A stretch of DNA of 64,000 nt. Source: Artemisia argyi. Lineage: Eukaryota; Streptophyta; Magnoliopsida; Asterales; Asteraceae. Position numbers and translations under genes: made by a program. The stretch spans positions 144,108,505-144,172,504 of the forward strand of contig CM060706.1 in NCBI GenBank assembly GCA_030686995.1, written 5' to 3'. This document shows positions 11,138 to 22,513 of this stretch, piece by piece. A model generated the notes under the pieces. That model was not told the DNA's origin and searched no databases. It was given only the letters and a program-made list of their open reading frames with translations. The first letter of the stretch is position 1. The number at the start of each line of letters is the position of its first letter.

Positions 11138-14100
11138 TATCACACCCCCAAGATCGGGTCCAGCGGAAGCATACGTGTAGCTGGGGTGTAACTCAATCGG
11201 TAATACAACACGAGTACAAAAATAGTTTTTACTTTAATTATTTAGAATAAAATCGTTTAATCAAAATGTTGAATTTACATCGTTAAAATTAGTGCGGAAG
11301 TAGGCCCTTAAAATAGTTTAAAACGGTCCCCATATAAATAATCAGAGTCTTCTATGACCATGCCATGCCCTGCCAAAGCCTCCAGTAGCGTGCCATAAGT
11401 TAAAACCTGAAAATACATGCTAAAGTGTCAACACGAGGTTGGTGAGTTCATAGAGTTTGTTTAACAAATAAAGTTTATAGAAAAAAAATGATCACACAGC
11501 AAAGGCATCGTAAATCCACTCAGTTACAAGTCCCGCCATAAGAGACTTGTAACCTGTGTGTTCACAACCCACTGCTAAAATAGTTTAGGTCTAGTAGACA
11601 AGCACAAGTGGTCAATAATAAGTCAAGGCCGCTCCGAACAAGGGAGACTTTATAACGTTGCTCCGAACATGGGAGACTTCAAGTCACTCCACCACCTAGG
11701 CGAGATTTATTAGTCACTTTACCGACTTGGCAAAGATTTATTAGTCACTCCACCATGGCGAGATTTATTAAGGATGCTCTGAACATGAGAGACTTTTTAA
11801 CGTTGCTCCGAACATGGGAGACTTTATAGCATTGCTCCGAACAAGGGAGACTTTAAGTCTTAGAACATACAGTACAATAAGTCCAAAAGTTTAAGTCAAG
11901 TTCAAAAGGTCAAGACAAGTCATAAGTTCATAATAAAGTTCAAGTCAAAACCATGTTTAAAGAGTCAAATAATAGTTCAAGTAAAAACGAGCATGTATTC
12001 TCCCCCAAAAGTTGACAAAACAATTTAAAAGAGTAGGGGCTATGACTCACCTGATGCAACAGCTACGATGACAAAAGTGTATACACAGAAATGAGGTTCG
12101 ATCTTAAACCGCAACCTAAAATGAATGATGAATGATCTCATTTAGATCATCAAATGATGTTATGAATGTCCATGCTCATGTTTGTATACCACTCTAGTCT
12201 TTTGAAAAACACTTGTGTTATCAAAAATATATAATCCAAGAATTTGGAAAAATATTGCTATTAGAAAATATAAATGGCTAGTTATAATATATATACTTAT
12301 ATATATATAACGTAAGTTCTCATGTTGACGTTGAAATACTCGGGTTGTAATCCTTGAAATGATGAAAACATACTCATAATAACTAATACTACATTAGTTA
12401 TAAAGCTTGGTACTTAATATTACTTCTAGCTCAAAAATGTACTTCGTAGTTTTAGTGCCAAATTTATATAAAAGCTGTCAAATATAAAGTGGTTTTAGCC
12501 GATATTCAAACGTGAATATCTTTGTCGTTACTTGTCCGTTTTACTTGTTCTTTATGTCCACGGTTACGTCTTAGTATGTAGTAATATATTTTGGAAAGCT
12601 CGGCTCCTCCGGGTTAAGTCTAAAGCCTCTTTTTGACCGACGAAAAACGTCCAACAGCAACTATTTTCAGAAAAATACTTTTCGTCAACAATCTTGCAAA
12701 AATCATAACTTCTTCGTTATAAGCTCTTTTTAATCCGTTCTTTCGCCTACGGATTCGTTTTTGAAAGTATTTTCTAAAAATTTTGCCAAAGTTTCCTTGG
12801 TGTTTACTGATTTTCCAGAAAATAACAAAATGGGACAGCATGTCTAAAATATGTTCCAAATCAAGTTTTCAAGGTTTATAACTAATTTCTACCATCACCA
12901 AACCTCTTGTAATCACCACATGGCTAATCTAATCTTACCATACACCTTCTTAGGGTGCCATGGACTCCTAACCAAGTTATTAGAGCTAGGGGATTCATAA
13001 CAAGAAAGTTAGGGTTTGTATGTTTCATTTTAGCCAAAATAAAGTGTGGTATAGCTAGTTGTACATGATTTTTAGCATGGAAATCATGTAATACTTGTAA
13101 AAATAAGATGATCCATGAAAAAATAAAGTTGAAAACTTACTTGATAAAATGAGATGATTATAGGATGATTATGCTTGATGTTCTTGTGTTTTTGTTGCTT
13201 GATTCTTGATTAGGCATGTATAATGAACAAGTTTAGTGTTATAGCTTTTCAAAAACCATGGATGGATCTATGATCTTGGGTTGGGTCGTGAGGTAGAAGA
13301 GAGAAAGAGGTAAGATGAGTTTCTTTCTTTCTTAAAAAGTGTATGTTATGATTTGTGATATTTGGTAAAGTATCAGATTTAGAGGTTTATTAATATAGTA
13401 ATAGGAAGTTAATGAATTTGTTTAAAGGGGTGTTCATATGGCCGGTTATGGTGTGAAAAGGGAGTAGCCAAAACGGTTTTGATCACTTGGAAAATGTAGT
13501 GTATCGTTAAGTGTTATTACGTGTTATTCGTTAAATTCGGGTAACGGTTTTAATAGAAATAATTGTTCACGAAGTTAACCGGGATGAAATAAAGTCATAA
13601 TAATGTTAAAAACATATTAAAAATATGTTGGGTACATTTACTGAGTGATCGGGTGATTATTGTTTAGTTTTCACGAAAACCGTCGTTATATTCATACGCG
13701 TACGTTATAAATAAAATAAATTTCCAAAATACTGGGTAACTGAATGTTATAACTTTTATGATGTTAAAATGGATTTAAAAATATGTCGGGACCATTGTGG
13801 GAATATTTAGATATATTCGTCGTGTATAAACCAGGTGTTAACGTTTACTATAATTACGTATACGTAAAAACGTTAAATGTACTGAATATAGAAATTTGAA
13901 AATCCTGAGAGTGGTATAACATGAAAATGCTGTTATGATGATATGCAGACTATCTCCATTCCGTATGCAGTGTTCTCAACACTAATGAAATGAATTCGCA
14001 CCTAAACCAATCCAGTTACGCGAATTTGAATACCCGTAAACTAAATTTACGATGAAATGTGTAATGCAAGTGAATGATGAAAACTTTTCCGGAAATGAAT

Positions 14101-14262
14101 AGTGTTTAGTGAATAGTAAATTTCCAAAAAGTTTCTCAGAACATCAAACTGACCTCGAAAACGATGAATAGTAAAACGATGAATAGTGTTTTGATGAATA
14201 GTGATTTATGAATAGTGTTTTTCCAAAGTTCCCGAAATGACCTGAAATCGTGAGTTGTGACA
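11138..14262 (-). repeat. Full-length 3.1-kb LTR (3' LTR in minus orientation)
   Basis: This copy is complete. It contains about five imperfect repeats of CTCCGAACATGGGAGACTT between 11629 and 11855, each able to form a CTCC/GGGAG mini-hairpin. It ends in short repeats of GATGAATAGTG before GAGTTGTGACA. The segment from about 12650 to 14162 is missing from the partner LTR. Confidence 0.88.
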
Positions 14263-14931
14263 GTCTTCCCCTCTAAAAGGAACTTCGTCCCGAAGTTCAG
14301 TTTATGTTGGTCTCTGAAAACATATTGGTGAAAAGGTGATGAAAAGTATGAATGTTCTGACAATGAGGGTATACACACACATGCATGAAACATTTGGAAA
14401 ATGAGTAAAGGATTCAATCCAGACAGAATTTTATTATAACCATTCTCAGTGTTGCAAAATTCATTTCTGAGTCGGATATAGGTAGTCAGCCTATGTCCCA
14501 CTATCCCGGGTTGAATATAGGTGACTAGTCTATATTCCACCGAGGTTCCATGAATTTTGAAATACTCAGTTCAGTTATACTAATACTATGTCCTTCACAA
14601 ATACCAAGACGTTCAGAAAGACTAAGGCAAGTAACCAAAACTCGAGGTCAAATGATGAAACTATGCAAGGAAAAACATAATGCGGTGACATATATGATAC
14701 GTGAACATGCTTATATGAAAAACAATTATAGTAATCAACTATAATAAATGAATATAATATATCAGATAATGAGACACAGTCTCATCACCTATGTCAGCAA
14801 CTAACCACAAATGAGGCTTCAGCTTGGCAGGCAGGCACGTGACGGTCATAGGGTTAAGTTTTCTTGAAAGTAGCTATAGTCTAGGTTTTAAAAACACTTA
14901 GTTCGCTATAGCCAAAGCTCTGATGCCAATC
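14263..14931 (-). other. Short internal domain of the long-LTR element
   Basis: This 669-bp stretch carries the primer-binding site (about 14918-14929, minus strand TGGCATCAGAGC) and the polypurine tract (about 14263-14277). The minus-strand frame across 14136-14540 has no recognisable gag or pol motif. Confidence 0.75.
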
Positions 14932-16542
14932 TATCACACCCCCAAGATCGGGTCCAGCGGAAGCATACGTGTAGCTGGGGTGTAACTCAATCGGTAATAC
15001 AACACGAGTACAAAAATAGTTTTTACTTTAATTATTTAGAATAAAATCGTTTAATCAAAATGTTGAATTTACATCGTTAAAATTAGTGCGGAAGTAGGCC
15101 CTTAAAATAGTTTAAAACGGTCCCCATATAAATAATCAGAGTCTTCTATGACCATGCCATGCCCTGCCAAAGCCTCCAGTAGCGTGCCATAAGTTAAAAC
15201 CTGAAAATACATGCTAAAGTGTCAACACGAGGTTGGTGAGTTCATAGAGTTTGTTTAACAAATAAAGTTTATAGAAAAAAAATGATCACACAGCAAAGGC
15301 ATCGTAAATCCACTCAGTTACAAGTCCCGCCATAAGAGACTTGTAACCTGTGTGTTCACAACCCACTGCTAAAATAGTTTAGGTCTAGTAGACAAGCACA
15401 AGTGGTCAATAATAAGTCAAGGCCGCTCCGAACAAGGGAGACTTTATAACGTTGCTCCGAACATGGGAGACTTCAAGTCACTCCACCACCTAGGCGAGAT
15501 TTATTAGTCACTTTACCGACTTGGCAAAGATTTATTAGTCACTCCACCATGGCGAGATTTATTAAGGATGCTCTGAACATGAGAGACTTTTTAACGTTGC
15601 TCCGAACATGGGAGACTTTATAGCATTGCTCCGAACAAGGGAGACTTTAAGTCTTAGAACATACAGTACAATAAGTCCAAAAGTTTAAGTCAAGTTCAAA
15701 AGGTCAAGACAAGTCATAAGTTCATAATAAAGTTCAAGTCAAAACCATGTTTAAAGAGTCAAATAATAGTTCAAGTAAAAACGAGCATGTATTCTCCCCC
15801 AAAAGTTGACAAAACAATTTAAAAGAGTAGGGGCTATGACTCACCTGATGCAACAGCTACGATGACAAAAGTGTATACACAGAAATGAGGTTCGATCTTA
15901 AACCGCAACCTAAAATGAATGATGAATGATCTCATTTAGATCATCAAATGATGTTATGAATGTCCATGCTCATGTTTGTATACCACTCTAGTCTTTTGAA
16001 AAACACTTGTGTTATCAAAAATATATAATCCAAGAATTTGGAAAAATATTGCTATTAGAAAATATAAATGGCTAGTTATAATATATATACTTATATATAT
16101 ATAACGTAAGTTCTCATGTTGACGTTGAAATACTCGGGTTGTAATCCTTGAAATGATGAAAACATACTCATAATAACTAATACTACATTAGTTATAAAGC
16201 TTGGTACTTAATATTACTTCTAGCTCAAAAATGTACTTCGTAGTTTTAGTGCCAAATTTATATAAAAGCTGTCAAATATAAAGTGGTTTTAGCCGATATT
16301 CAAACGTGAATATCTTTGTCGTTACTTGTCCGTTTTACTTGTTCTTTATGTCCACGGTTACGTCTTAGTATGTAGTAATATATTTTGGAAAGCTCGGCTC
16401 CTCCGGGTTAAGTCTAAAGCCTCTTTTTGACCGACGAAAAACGATGAATAGTAAAACGATGAATAGTGTTTTGATGAATAGTGATTTATGAATAGTGTTT
16501 TTCCAAAGTTCCCGAAATGACCTGAAATCGTGAGTTGTGACA
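14932..16542 (-). repeat. Internally deleted LTR (5' LTR in minus orientation)
   Basis: It matches 11138-12648 base for base as far as I can read, then jumps to the sequence found at about 14160-14262 in the other LTR. The junction falls in the shared string GAAAACG, so the loss of about 1514 bp fits a microhomology-mediated deletion. Confidence 0.85.
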
Positions 16543-16855
16543 GTATAAAATATTGAATATAGTGGAAGTGTGTAAAAACAATATGTGAAAGTGGGTATTT
16601 ATATGGTTTTGAATTTTTTATTTTATTTTTTTACCTTAACTAGCCGTTTACCAAGGGGGCTATTTTTTATTTTTTTAATTCAAATCCATCAACTAGCCGT
16701 TTAAAGGTTTTTGTGAAACGTTTTTTGGCATTACATGCTTTTCGACCTACGTTGCTGCATTAACTTGGAGTGTAATGCGGCCCTTAACGCCACACAGGCG
16801 GTTGGTGACACGTCGGCATAACGCCGGTCCGGTGTTACTGTACCTTGGGCTCTTA

Positions 16856-17882
16856 TTATCGCTGTCAGTGAGACATTCAAAGTAGCTTAACAAATCAATA
16901 GCTTTTTATATTGTTACAAGTGATGAAGTGAATGACTTAAAGTTCATTACATGAAAGCTTAAAGTTCTAACATCTAACATCTAACATTTAACATCTAACA
17001 TCTTTCTCATGTTTAATTACACATAACGCATTGAATCAATGCTTTTATAATTTCGATACTTACCAAGATGCATACAATAAACTTAAAAAGTATTTTACGA
17101 AGAAAAAAAAACACGATATATATACGAATGATATTATCTTAAATTAAACCTAAAAGTTACTACGCCGGTAAAATAATAATAATAAAAATAAATAAATAAA
17201 TAAAAAAGAAGTTACTACGCTCGTTAACAACTTAATACACTATCAAGGCGATCATAAATCATTTTTTACATATGTTTAGGCCTAAATTTAGACACATATT
17301 TTAGGCATCTCAATCATTTTTTCACTTTATAATTTATAAATTAAAAAAAAAAAAAAAAAAAAAAAAGCTATAATTGTCAAATGTATATGAAAAAATCACA
17401 TTTGAAAATTACGTAAGATGTGACCATTGTACTCGTGTACAACTTTAACTTTTATCCTTTGACACTACGTTGAACAAAAGGTGGTCAAAACCGTCGATTT
17501 CTACGCTATGTACCAAAATGAAACATTCGGGAATTGTGTTAAGCGTATAAATATACGTTAGGATGTACTTGACGGTGACGAACATTAAGAAAAACTCAAA
17601 TCAAAAAATGAATATATTAGTAACTTTTGAATTTACGGTTGGAGAGGAGGGCAATTTAAAAGTATGCATTAATGTAGTTTTAGTGCATTAATGTAATCTT
17701 AATGACAGTGAAATAAAAAAATGTGAATGCTTATTTTGCCTTTATATATTAGTTTGATGAGAAGAATGACTAAGATTGCTTCTCACTTTTTTGAATCTAA
17801 AACACTTTTCAATCTATCCGAATTCTCTATGATGTAAGTTTATATGTACCTCAGATTATAAAATGTAGAAACTTATCTATTA
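16856..17882. other. Intergenic AT-rich DNA
   Basis: No gene is visible. The stretch contains an AATA-rich microsatellite near 17175-17205 and a poly-A tract at 17342-17366. It separates two PIF/Harbinger-like elements. Confidence 0.5.
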
Positions 17883-18376
17883 GAGCATGCCCATCGATAA
17901 CTCAAGTTAAAAGTTAACGCGGCGCCACGTCAGCGACACATCAGCTTTAATACTTTAACTTTAACTCAGAAAAAAACAACCACAACAATAACTCAGCCTT
18001 AACTCAGTTTTAACTAAAATATTTTTAAATTCTACCCTCAACTAAAACTATTATTTCATTTAATAACTAATAAAAACAACTTATATATTAATACTTAAAA
18101 TTTAAACATACATTAAACTTAAACGCAAGTTACATTAAACATGAAACATAAAGTACGATAATTAAACATAAAACTAAAATAATTAAACATAAAACTGCGA
18201 ATCAATAGAACGAATCGTCGGACACCCACCCTTCATGACTCGAATAGGAGACACTCGAATCGTCCTCACTCGTTGGCACACGGTCTTTTCCCATTTCCCA
18301 TCGCCATTGTGCTCGACGGTTTCGCCGATCCTATAATTATACACACACTTCAATTTCTACAGCATAATTATACACA

Positions 18377-18736
18377 ATGGCAAATCGTTGGGATATTGAA
18401 GAAGAAACCTTGCTAGCCGATATGTGGCAAGTGGTTCATGAATTCCATGCCGGCGAAGGACCTTTTTGGCAAGTCGTAACAGAAAGGTTCAACGAACAAG
18501 CAGTCGGTCCTCATCGGAGCAAATCCCAGATAACGAGCAAGTGGGCACGGATGAACTCTGAATGCAAACAATTTCATGCAATTCATGACAATTTGCAGCC
18601 TACACGTGACCCATGGGTTCGTGTTGAAGATGCAATGAATGTTTTCAAAGAACGCAATGATGGGAAAGCATTCAAATATTTTCACGTTTGGTCGATTTTG
18701 AGGTTCAACCCTACTTGGTGCAGGTTTATGGGTTAA
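18377..18736 (+). CDS. PIF/Harbinger ORF1-like Myb/SANT-like protein
   Basis: The 119-residue protein begins MANRWDIEEETLLADMW. The spaced Trp/acidic pattern (RWDIEEE...W..V...FW..V..RF) and the KSQITSKWARMN helix are those of the Myb/SANT-like DNA-binding domain of PIF/Harbinger ORF1 and its plant relatives. The end, KAFKYFHVWSIL..NPTW, matches the motif closing that domain. Such proteins bind element ends and escort the transposase into the nucleus. The usual acidic C-terminal tail is missing, so this copy may be short or truncated. The source could also be a captured host trihelix-like gene. Confidence 0.6.
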   Translation: MANRWDIEEETLLADMWQVVHEFHAGEGPFWQVVTERFNEQAVGPHRSKSQITSKWARMNSECKQFHAIHDNLQPTRDPWVRVEDAMNVFKERNDGKAFKYFHVWSILRFNPTWCRFMG

Positions 18737-18879
18737 TGGCTTTTGTATTCCATGAAGATGTGATGTATCGTTTGTGTTTTCTGTTTCGTTTGTGTTGTAT
18801 CTTGGGTTTGTTTAACTTTTAATTTGAATAAAACGCTTAAAGGCTACTTTTTCAACGGCTATTTGTTTAACGGCTACTT

Positions 18880-18953
18880 TTCCCCTATAAAAACCAGTTT
18901 AACAGAACTATATTTTCTCACACAAATATCAATACTATTAACACACACAAAAA
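18880..18953 (+). promoter_or_regulatory. Promoter of the second ORF in the PIF-like element
   Basis: CTATAAAAACC (about 18885-18895) is a good plant TATA box about 60 bp before the ATG at 18954. Just upstream, AACGGCTA-type octamers repeat (about 18855-18880). Similar AACGGCTA repeats and a TATA occur on the minus strand at 16590-16700 in the neighbouring element, suggesting a shared family promoter. Confidence 0.5.
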
Positions 18954-19274
18954 ATGGCAAACAACCTAGCTGAGGTGCAAAAATCTATTCTTTCCCGTTT
19001 ACGCAACGAACAAGAGAAGGAACTCAAGTTGGTTAACAGTTTGCTTGGTGAGATAACTCGTTGTATAATGCAGATGCATAGTCGTGCTCCTGAGGTCGAA
19101 AGGTTACGTGATATGCCTCAAGACCATCCAATCATCAGCGTCGGGCTAGAAACTCTATTAAGAAATGATGAAACAGATTTGCAACTTCAGGTCGCCTTGA
19201 AAATGGTTAGGGAACAAGTATTGCAAGTGTGGGAGGAGAAGTCAGATCTAATCGACAATTACAAAGCTATATAA
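18954..19274 (+). CDS. Unknown helical protein encoded by the PIF-like element
   Basis: The frame of 106 residues starts MANNLAEVQKSILSRL and is predicted to be mostly helical (EQEKELKLVNSLLGEI; LKMVREQVLQVWEEKSDLI). I do not recognise the family. It has its own TATA box, a clean A-rich leader and ATG context, and lies within the TIRs. It could be a captured host gene or an accessory protein of the element. The weak resemblance to 10890-11114 favours an element-specific protein. Confidence 0.45.
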   Translation: MANNLAEVQKSILSRLRNEQEKELKLVNSLLGEITRCIMQMHSRAPEVERLRDMPQDHPIISVGLETLLRNDETDLQLQVALKMVREQVLQVWEEKSDLIDNYKAI

Positions 19275-19581
19275 ATCGTATCTGTTGTATTTGTTTCTTG
19301 TATCGTTTGTAATTGTATTTCCGTATCGTGTGTGTTTGAATAAATCAGTATCGTTTAAGAATTACAAGGGTCAAAATTGTCAAAACACAAACATAAATAC
19401 ATGGACCATAAGTGTAATTTTTTTTAATCAAATGTGGCTTAACGCCACGTTAGTGGCTTAACTTGCCACGTTAACGTGGCCTTAACTTGGGCTCCCACAT
19501 CAATAACGCACGTTAATGTGCGTTAAAATCACCTTAACGCACCACAAAATGTTATTGCTGCGCATGCTCTTACACTTTACA

Positions 19582-22513
19582 CAGTGGCGGACCTAGCCAG
19601 AAACTCAAGGTGGTTCCCGACTTAATAAAGGCAAAAAAGTCAACAAGTCAACCAATCAATCGATCGATATGTCAAGTCGGGTAGGGCCAATATTAACACC
19701 AATTTCCTTAATGAAAAAACATATCAACATTACTAATATATTATAGTACATTTTTTCAATATATGCTAAAGTGCTAAACTATCATTTATAAGGTTATCAT
19801 CTGTTTGATAAACTATAAACTCTTTGCTAAAACAAGTAGCAATATTCAAACTTAATATCGAGTTCAATGAACACAATTAATATTTTATATCAATTGATAT
19901 AAAAACTAAACACTTTTAACATATATCGGCAGCCGTATATCTAAGAACGTGTACTTTGTTTTACTAAAATAATGTGTGATATCCAAAAAACTTCAAAGAT
20001 ACTCTGCCTATAGTGTTACAAATATTTATTGACTTTTTATTTACATGTTATAAGTAACAAATTTTAGGCCATATTTCATATTTGAATTAATAATTTTAAA
20101 GTTGACGGACCAAAATAAAACATTGGAGAAAAGAAGATACGTAATAAAAATAGAATAAAACACTTTCTTGGATATTGTGTCATCTTCTTTAAACAAATTT
20201 TTTTTGAAACATCATCAATTTTATTAAACCATAAACCAAACAAAAGGTCACATGTTGACCTCATAACAATCACGATAAAAGACTTGAAAAACCACTGACT
20301 CATCCCCCACAAGACATGGAGTTGAAATCAGTAGTTGCCTCAAACCCACAAAGCTCAAAGCAATAAACTCAACATCCCACAAACAGAATACACATGACCA
20401 TACTAGTGACTAAAATCAATTAAACTCACAGTTATGCGATGGTTGTGAATCTCACTGCACCATTACATTTTCTTGGCCACCTGACAGGGTACACTCAATT
20501 GGGCTTTGAAACCACTATTCCCATCGTAATTCACCGTTTGTCGATCTCCTCGAAACCCATTCAAAGCACTTTACTTGTATATCTTGAAACAGTTTGTCTA
20601 CATGTTGTGACTTTCCTTTGAAAGCCTGAATATTTCTATTTTTCCATATGAAGTAACATGTCACCCAAATTACAACGGACCACAACAACTTACTCGACTT
20701 TGACATAAATGAGAAACCGGAGTGCTGAAACATGTCTTTTGCTCTAAACTTATCAACCATTCCAAATCCCCACCATATATATATTTTCTCCCATAACTTC
20801 ATCACCTCCTTACCCAATACAAGTCATGATCCACCGTCTTAATTTGGTCATCACAATGTGGGCATAGCATTGTGTTTAAGTCAATGCCACGTTTTTCTAA
20901 CTCTACTCTTACCGGCAATCTTGCTTTTGTAGCTCTCCAGACAAACACGTTAATCTTTCTTGGCACGAGTTTATTCCATGTCGTTTCTTGGTTACTTTGT
21001 CTCTCAATAATGCTTTGATCTTCAATAATGGTAGTTAGTTCTTTAACTTTAAAGTCACCATCATCGCTTAACTTCCATTTCCATGTATCCCTGCACGTTG
21101 GAGACATAATAACATTTGTTAAACAATTTAATAATACCACCCGTTCACCCTCTCCCCTACCTATCGGTTCCCTACGCCAATCCCATATCCATCTCCATTC
21201 CCCTTCAACCCAATGACCACTTCCCGACACCAATACGTTCTTCTCTCTTTCTAGCTCATATAACCTAGGGAATTTGTCTTTCAAGCTAACTTCTCCAAGC
21301 CAAGTATCCTCCCAAAAACAGGTATTTGCCCCATTCCCAACCTTTTTAGCAAACGAGGATGTAAATTCTATTCCCATCTCGTCTAGTAACCTCCCTGCTT
21401 TAATGATCTCGTTCCATACCCCACCACCCCGCGAGCTTATACCAGCCTCTCTCCCTAAGGCCCCATCAACACCATGTACACTCCTAATGACTTTACACCA
21501 TAGTTTTTCATCGCCTTCCTTCCTATATCTCCACCACCACTTGCCTAGCAAAGCTAAATTTTTTGATTTTAGTGACCCAATGTTTAACCCTCCCACCCCA
21601 TATGAAGCAATGACATTATCCCATTTGACCCACCCCATTTTTTTGTTTCCCCCCACCCCACCCAAAAAAAAAATCTCTTCGAATTCTCTCAAGTACATTA
21701 ATCACACACGACGGAACACGAAACATTGAAAAGTGGTACAACGGTAAGCTTCTAAGAACCGACTTAACCAAAGTCAACCTCCCTCCAAAAGACATTGTTT
21801 TTGCCTTCCATTCGGAGAGTCTTTTCTTGAATTTTTCAATGACTGTACGCCACACGCCAATTCTTCTCATATTCGTTCCAACAGGAAGTCCGAGATATGT
21901 GAAAGGAACCTCGCCCACACTACACTTCATGAACCGAGCCATTGCCTCCACTCTCTCGCCCTCCACACCAATCCCATATACGCAACTCTTCCTTAAGTTA
22001 ATACTTAGACCTGACACCTGCTCAAAACACTTCAGGATATACATTAGCTTGCTTGCATTTTCACGACTCCACTCTCCAAAAAATATTGTATCATCGGCGT
22101 ATTGAAGATGCGATACTATCACTTCATCCTGCCCAACCTTAATACCCCGAAATATATTCTTACTTACAGCCTCTTTCATGATTGTATTTAGCCCTCCGCC
22201 GCCAAAATAAAGAGGAACGGAGATAGCGGATCCCCTTGTCTTACACCACGTGCCATCCCGAATTCTTGTGTTGGTGCCCCATTAACAAATATAAGACCTC
22301 AAAACCTCCATTAAAGCTAACATTATGAAATCCGATTTTCTAATATGTATTCCTTCGTTTTTTTGTCTTCTTTCTTGTAATTTTAGATGTAAGGTGGTTC
22401 CCGATCTATTTTTAAGGTAGCTCCTTCATTTTTCTTCTACATAGCTTCTAAAGGGTTTCGATTTCTAAGGTGGTTTCTGGGAACCACCTTCATACACTGT
22501 AGGTCCGCCTCTG
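19582..22513. mobile_element. hAT-type element with a LINE inserted
   Basis: The ends CAGTGGCGGACCTA and TAGGTCCGCCTCTG are inverted repeats flanked by a perfect 8-bp duplication ACTTTACA (19574-19581, 22514-22521), the hAT signature. GGTGGTTCCC repeats also lie near both ends. No hAT transposase is seen. Most of the interior (about 20200-22310) is a LINE, so the original hAT element was probably under 1 kb. Confidence 0.85.
20200..22310 (-). pseudogene. 5'-truncated LINE reverse transcriptase, frameshifted
   Basis: The minus-strand frames show [13 protein letters not shown] near 22240, then LQYADDTIFFGEWS (the YADD catalytic motif) and YLGLPVG in 21616-22179. The frame at 20802-21698 carries LNIGSLKSKNLALLGKWWWRY and the C-terminal zinc-binding reverse-transcriptase-associated region (RLPVRVELEKRGI...LCPHCDDQIKTVDH). 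A third frame (20515-20817) continues to the end. One-base frameshifts near 22180, 21650 and 20810 separate the blocks. The endonuclease and ORF1 are missing, consistent with 5' truncation. The likely 3' end is near 20200, where a minus-strand A-run occurs. Confidence 0.85.

Larger units (their letters stand above)
11138..16542 (-). mobile_element. Non-autonomous LTR retrotransposon with very long LTRs
   Basis: Two direct repeats (11138-14262, 3125 bp; 14932-16542, 1611 bp) flank only 669 bp of internal DNA. The outer duplication GTATA is perfect (11133-11137, 16543-16547). On the minus strand the LTR starts TGTCACAACTC and ends GGTGTGATA. A primer site TGGCATCAGAGC (initiator-Met type, one mismatch) follows the 5' LTR, and a purine tract TTTTAGAGGGGAAGA precedes the 3' LTR. 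No gag or pol is present. The right LTR lacks about 1.5 kb present in the left; otherwise the shared parts look identical by eye, which suggests recent insertion. Confidence 0.9.
378..16852 (-). mobile_element. PIF/Harbinger-like non-autonomous element, split by four insertions
   Basis: The left end reads GAGCTCTAGGTATGGTAAC (378-396). The reverse complement of the right end reads GAGCCCAAGGTACAGTAAC, so 15 of 19 positions match as terminal inverted repeats. Both ends are flanked by TTA (375-377 and 16853-16855), the PIF/Harbinger target. The subterminal CACGTCA...ATCAGCTTTA resembles the left end of the element at 17883. Removing the later insertions leaves about 1.3 kb, with small minus-strand ORFs and a minus-strand TATA (CCATATAAATAC, near 16590-16602). 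No DDE transposase is seen. The family is inferred from TIR and TSD only. Confidence 0.6.
17883..19569 (+). mobile_element. Compact PIF/Harbinger-like element with two ORFs
   Basis: The left end GAGCATGCCCATCGATAAC matches the reverse complement of the right end, GAGCATGCGCAGCAATAAC, at 16 of 19 positions. Both ends are flanked by TTA (17880-17882, 19570-19572). The 1687-bp element encodes a Myb/SANT-like ORF1 (18377-18736) and a second ORF (18954-19274) but no DDE transposase, so it is non-autonomous. A possible short minus-strand exon ends near 18207 (reading ...SYSSHEGWVSDDSFY, then stop), which I cannot place. Confidence 0.75.

Noticed and set aside
11629..11855. CRISPR-like or satellite array
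   Set aside because: The repeats are imperfect, irregularly spaced and lie within an LTR that is itself duplicated.
14136..14540. 134-residue minus-strand ORF in the long-LTR element
   Set aside because: It spans the LTR/internal boundary including the polypurine tract and shows no gag or pol motif.
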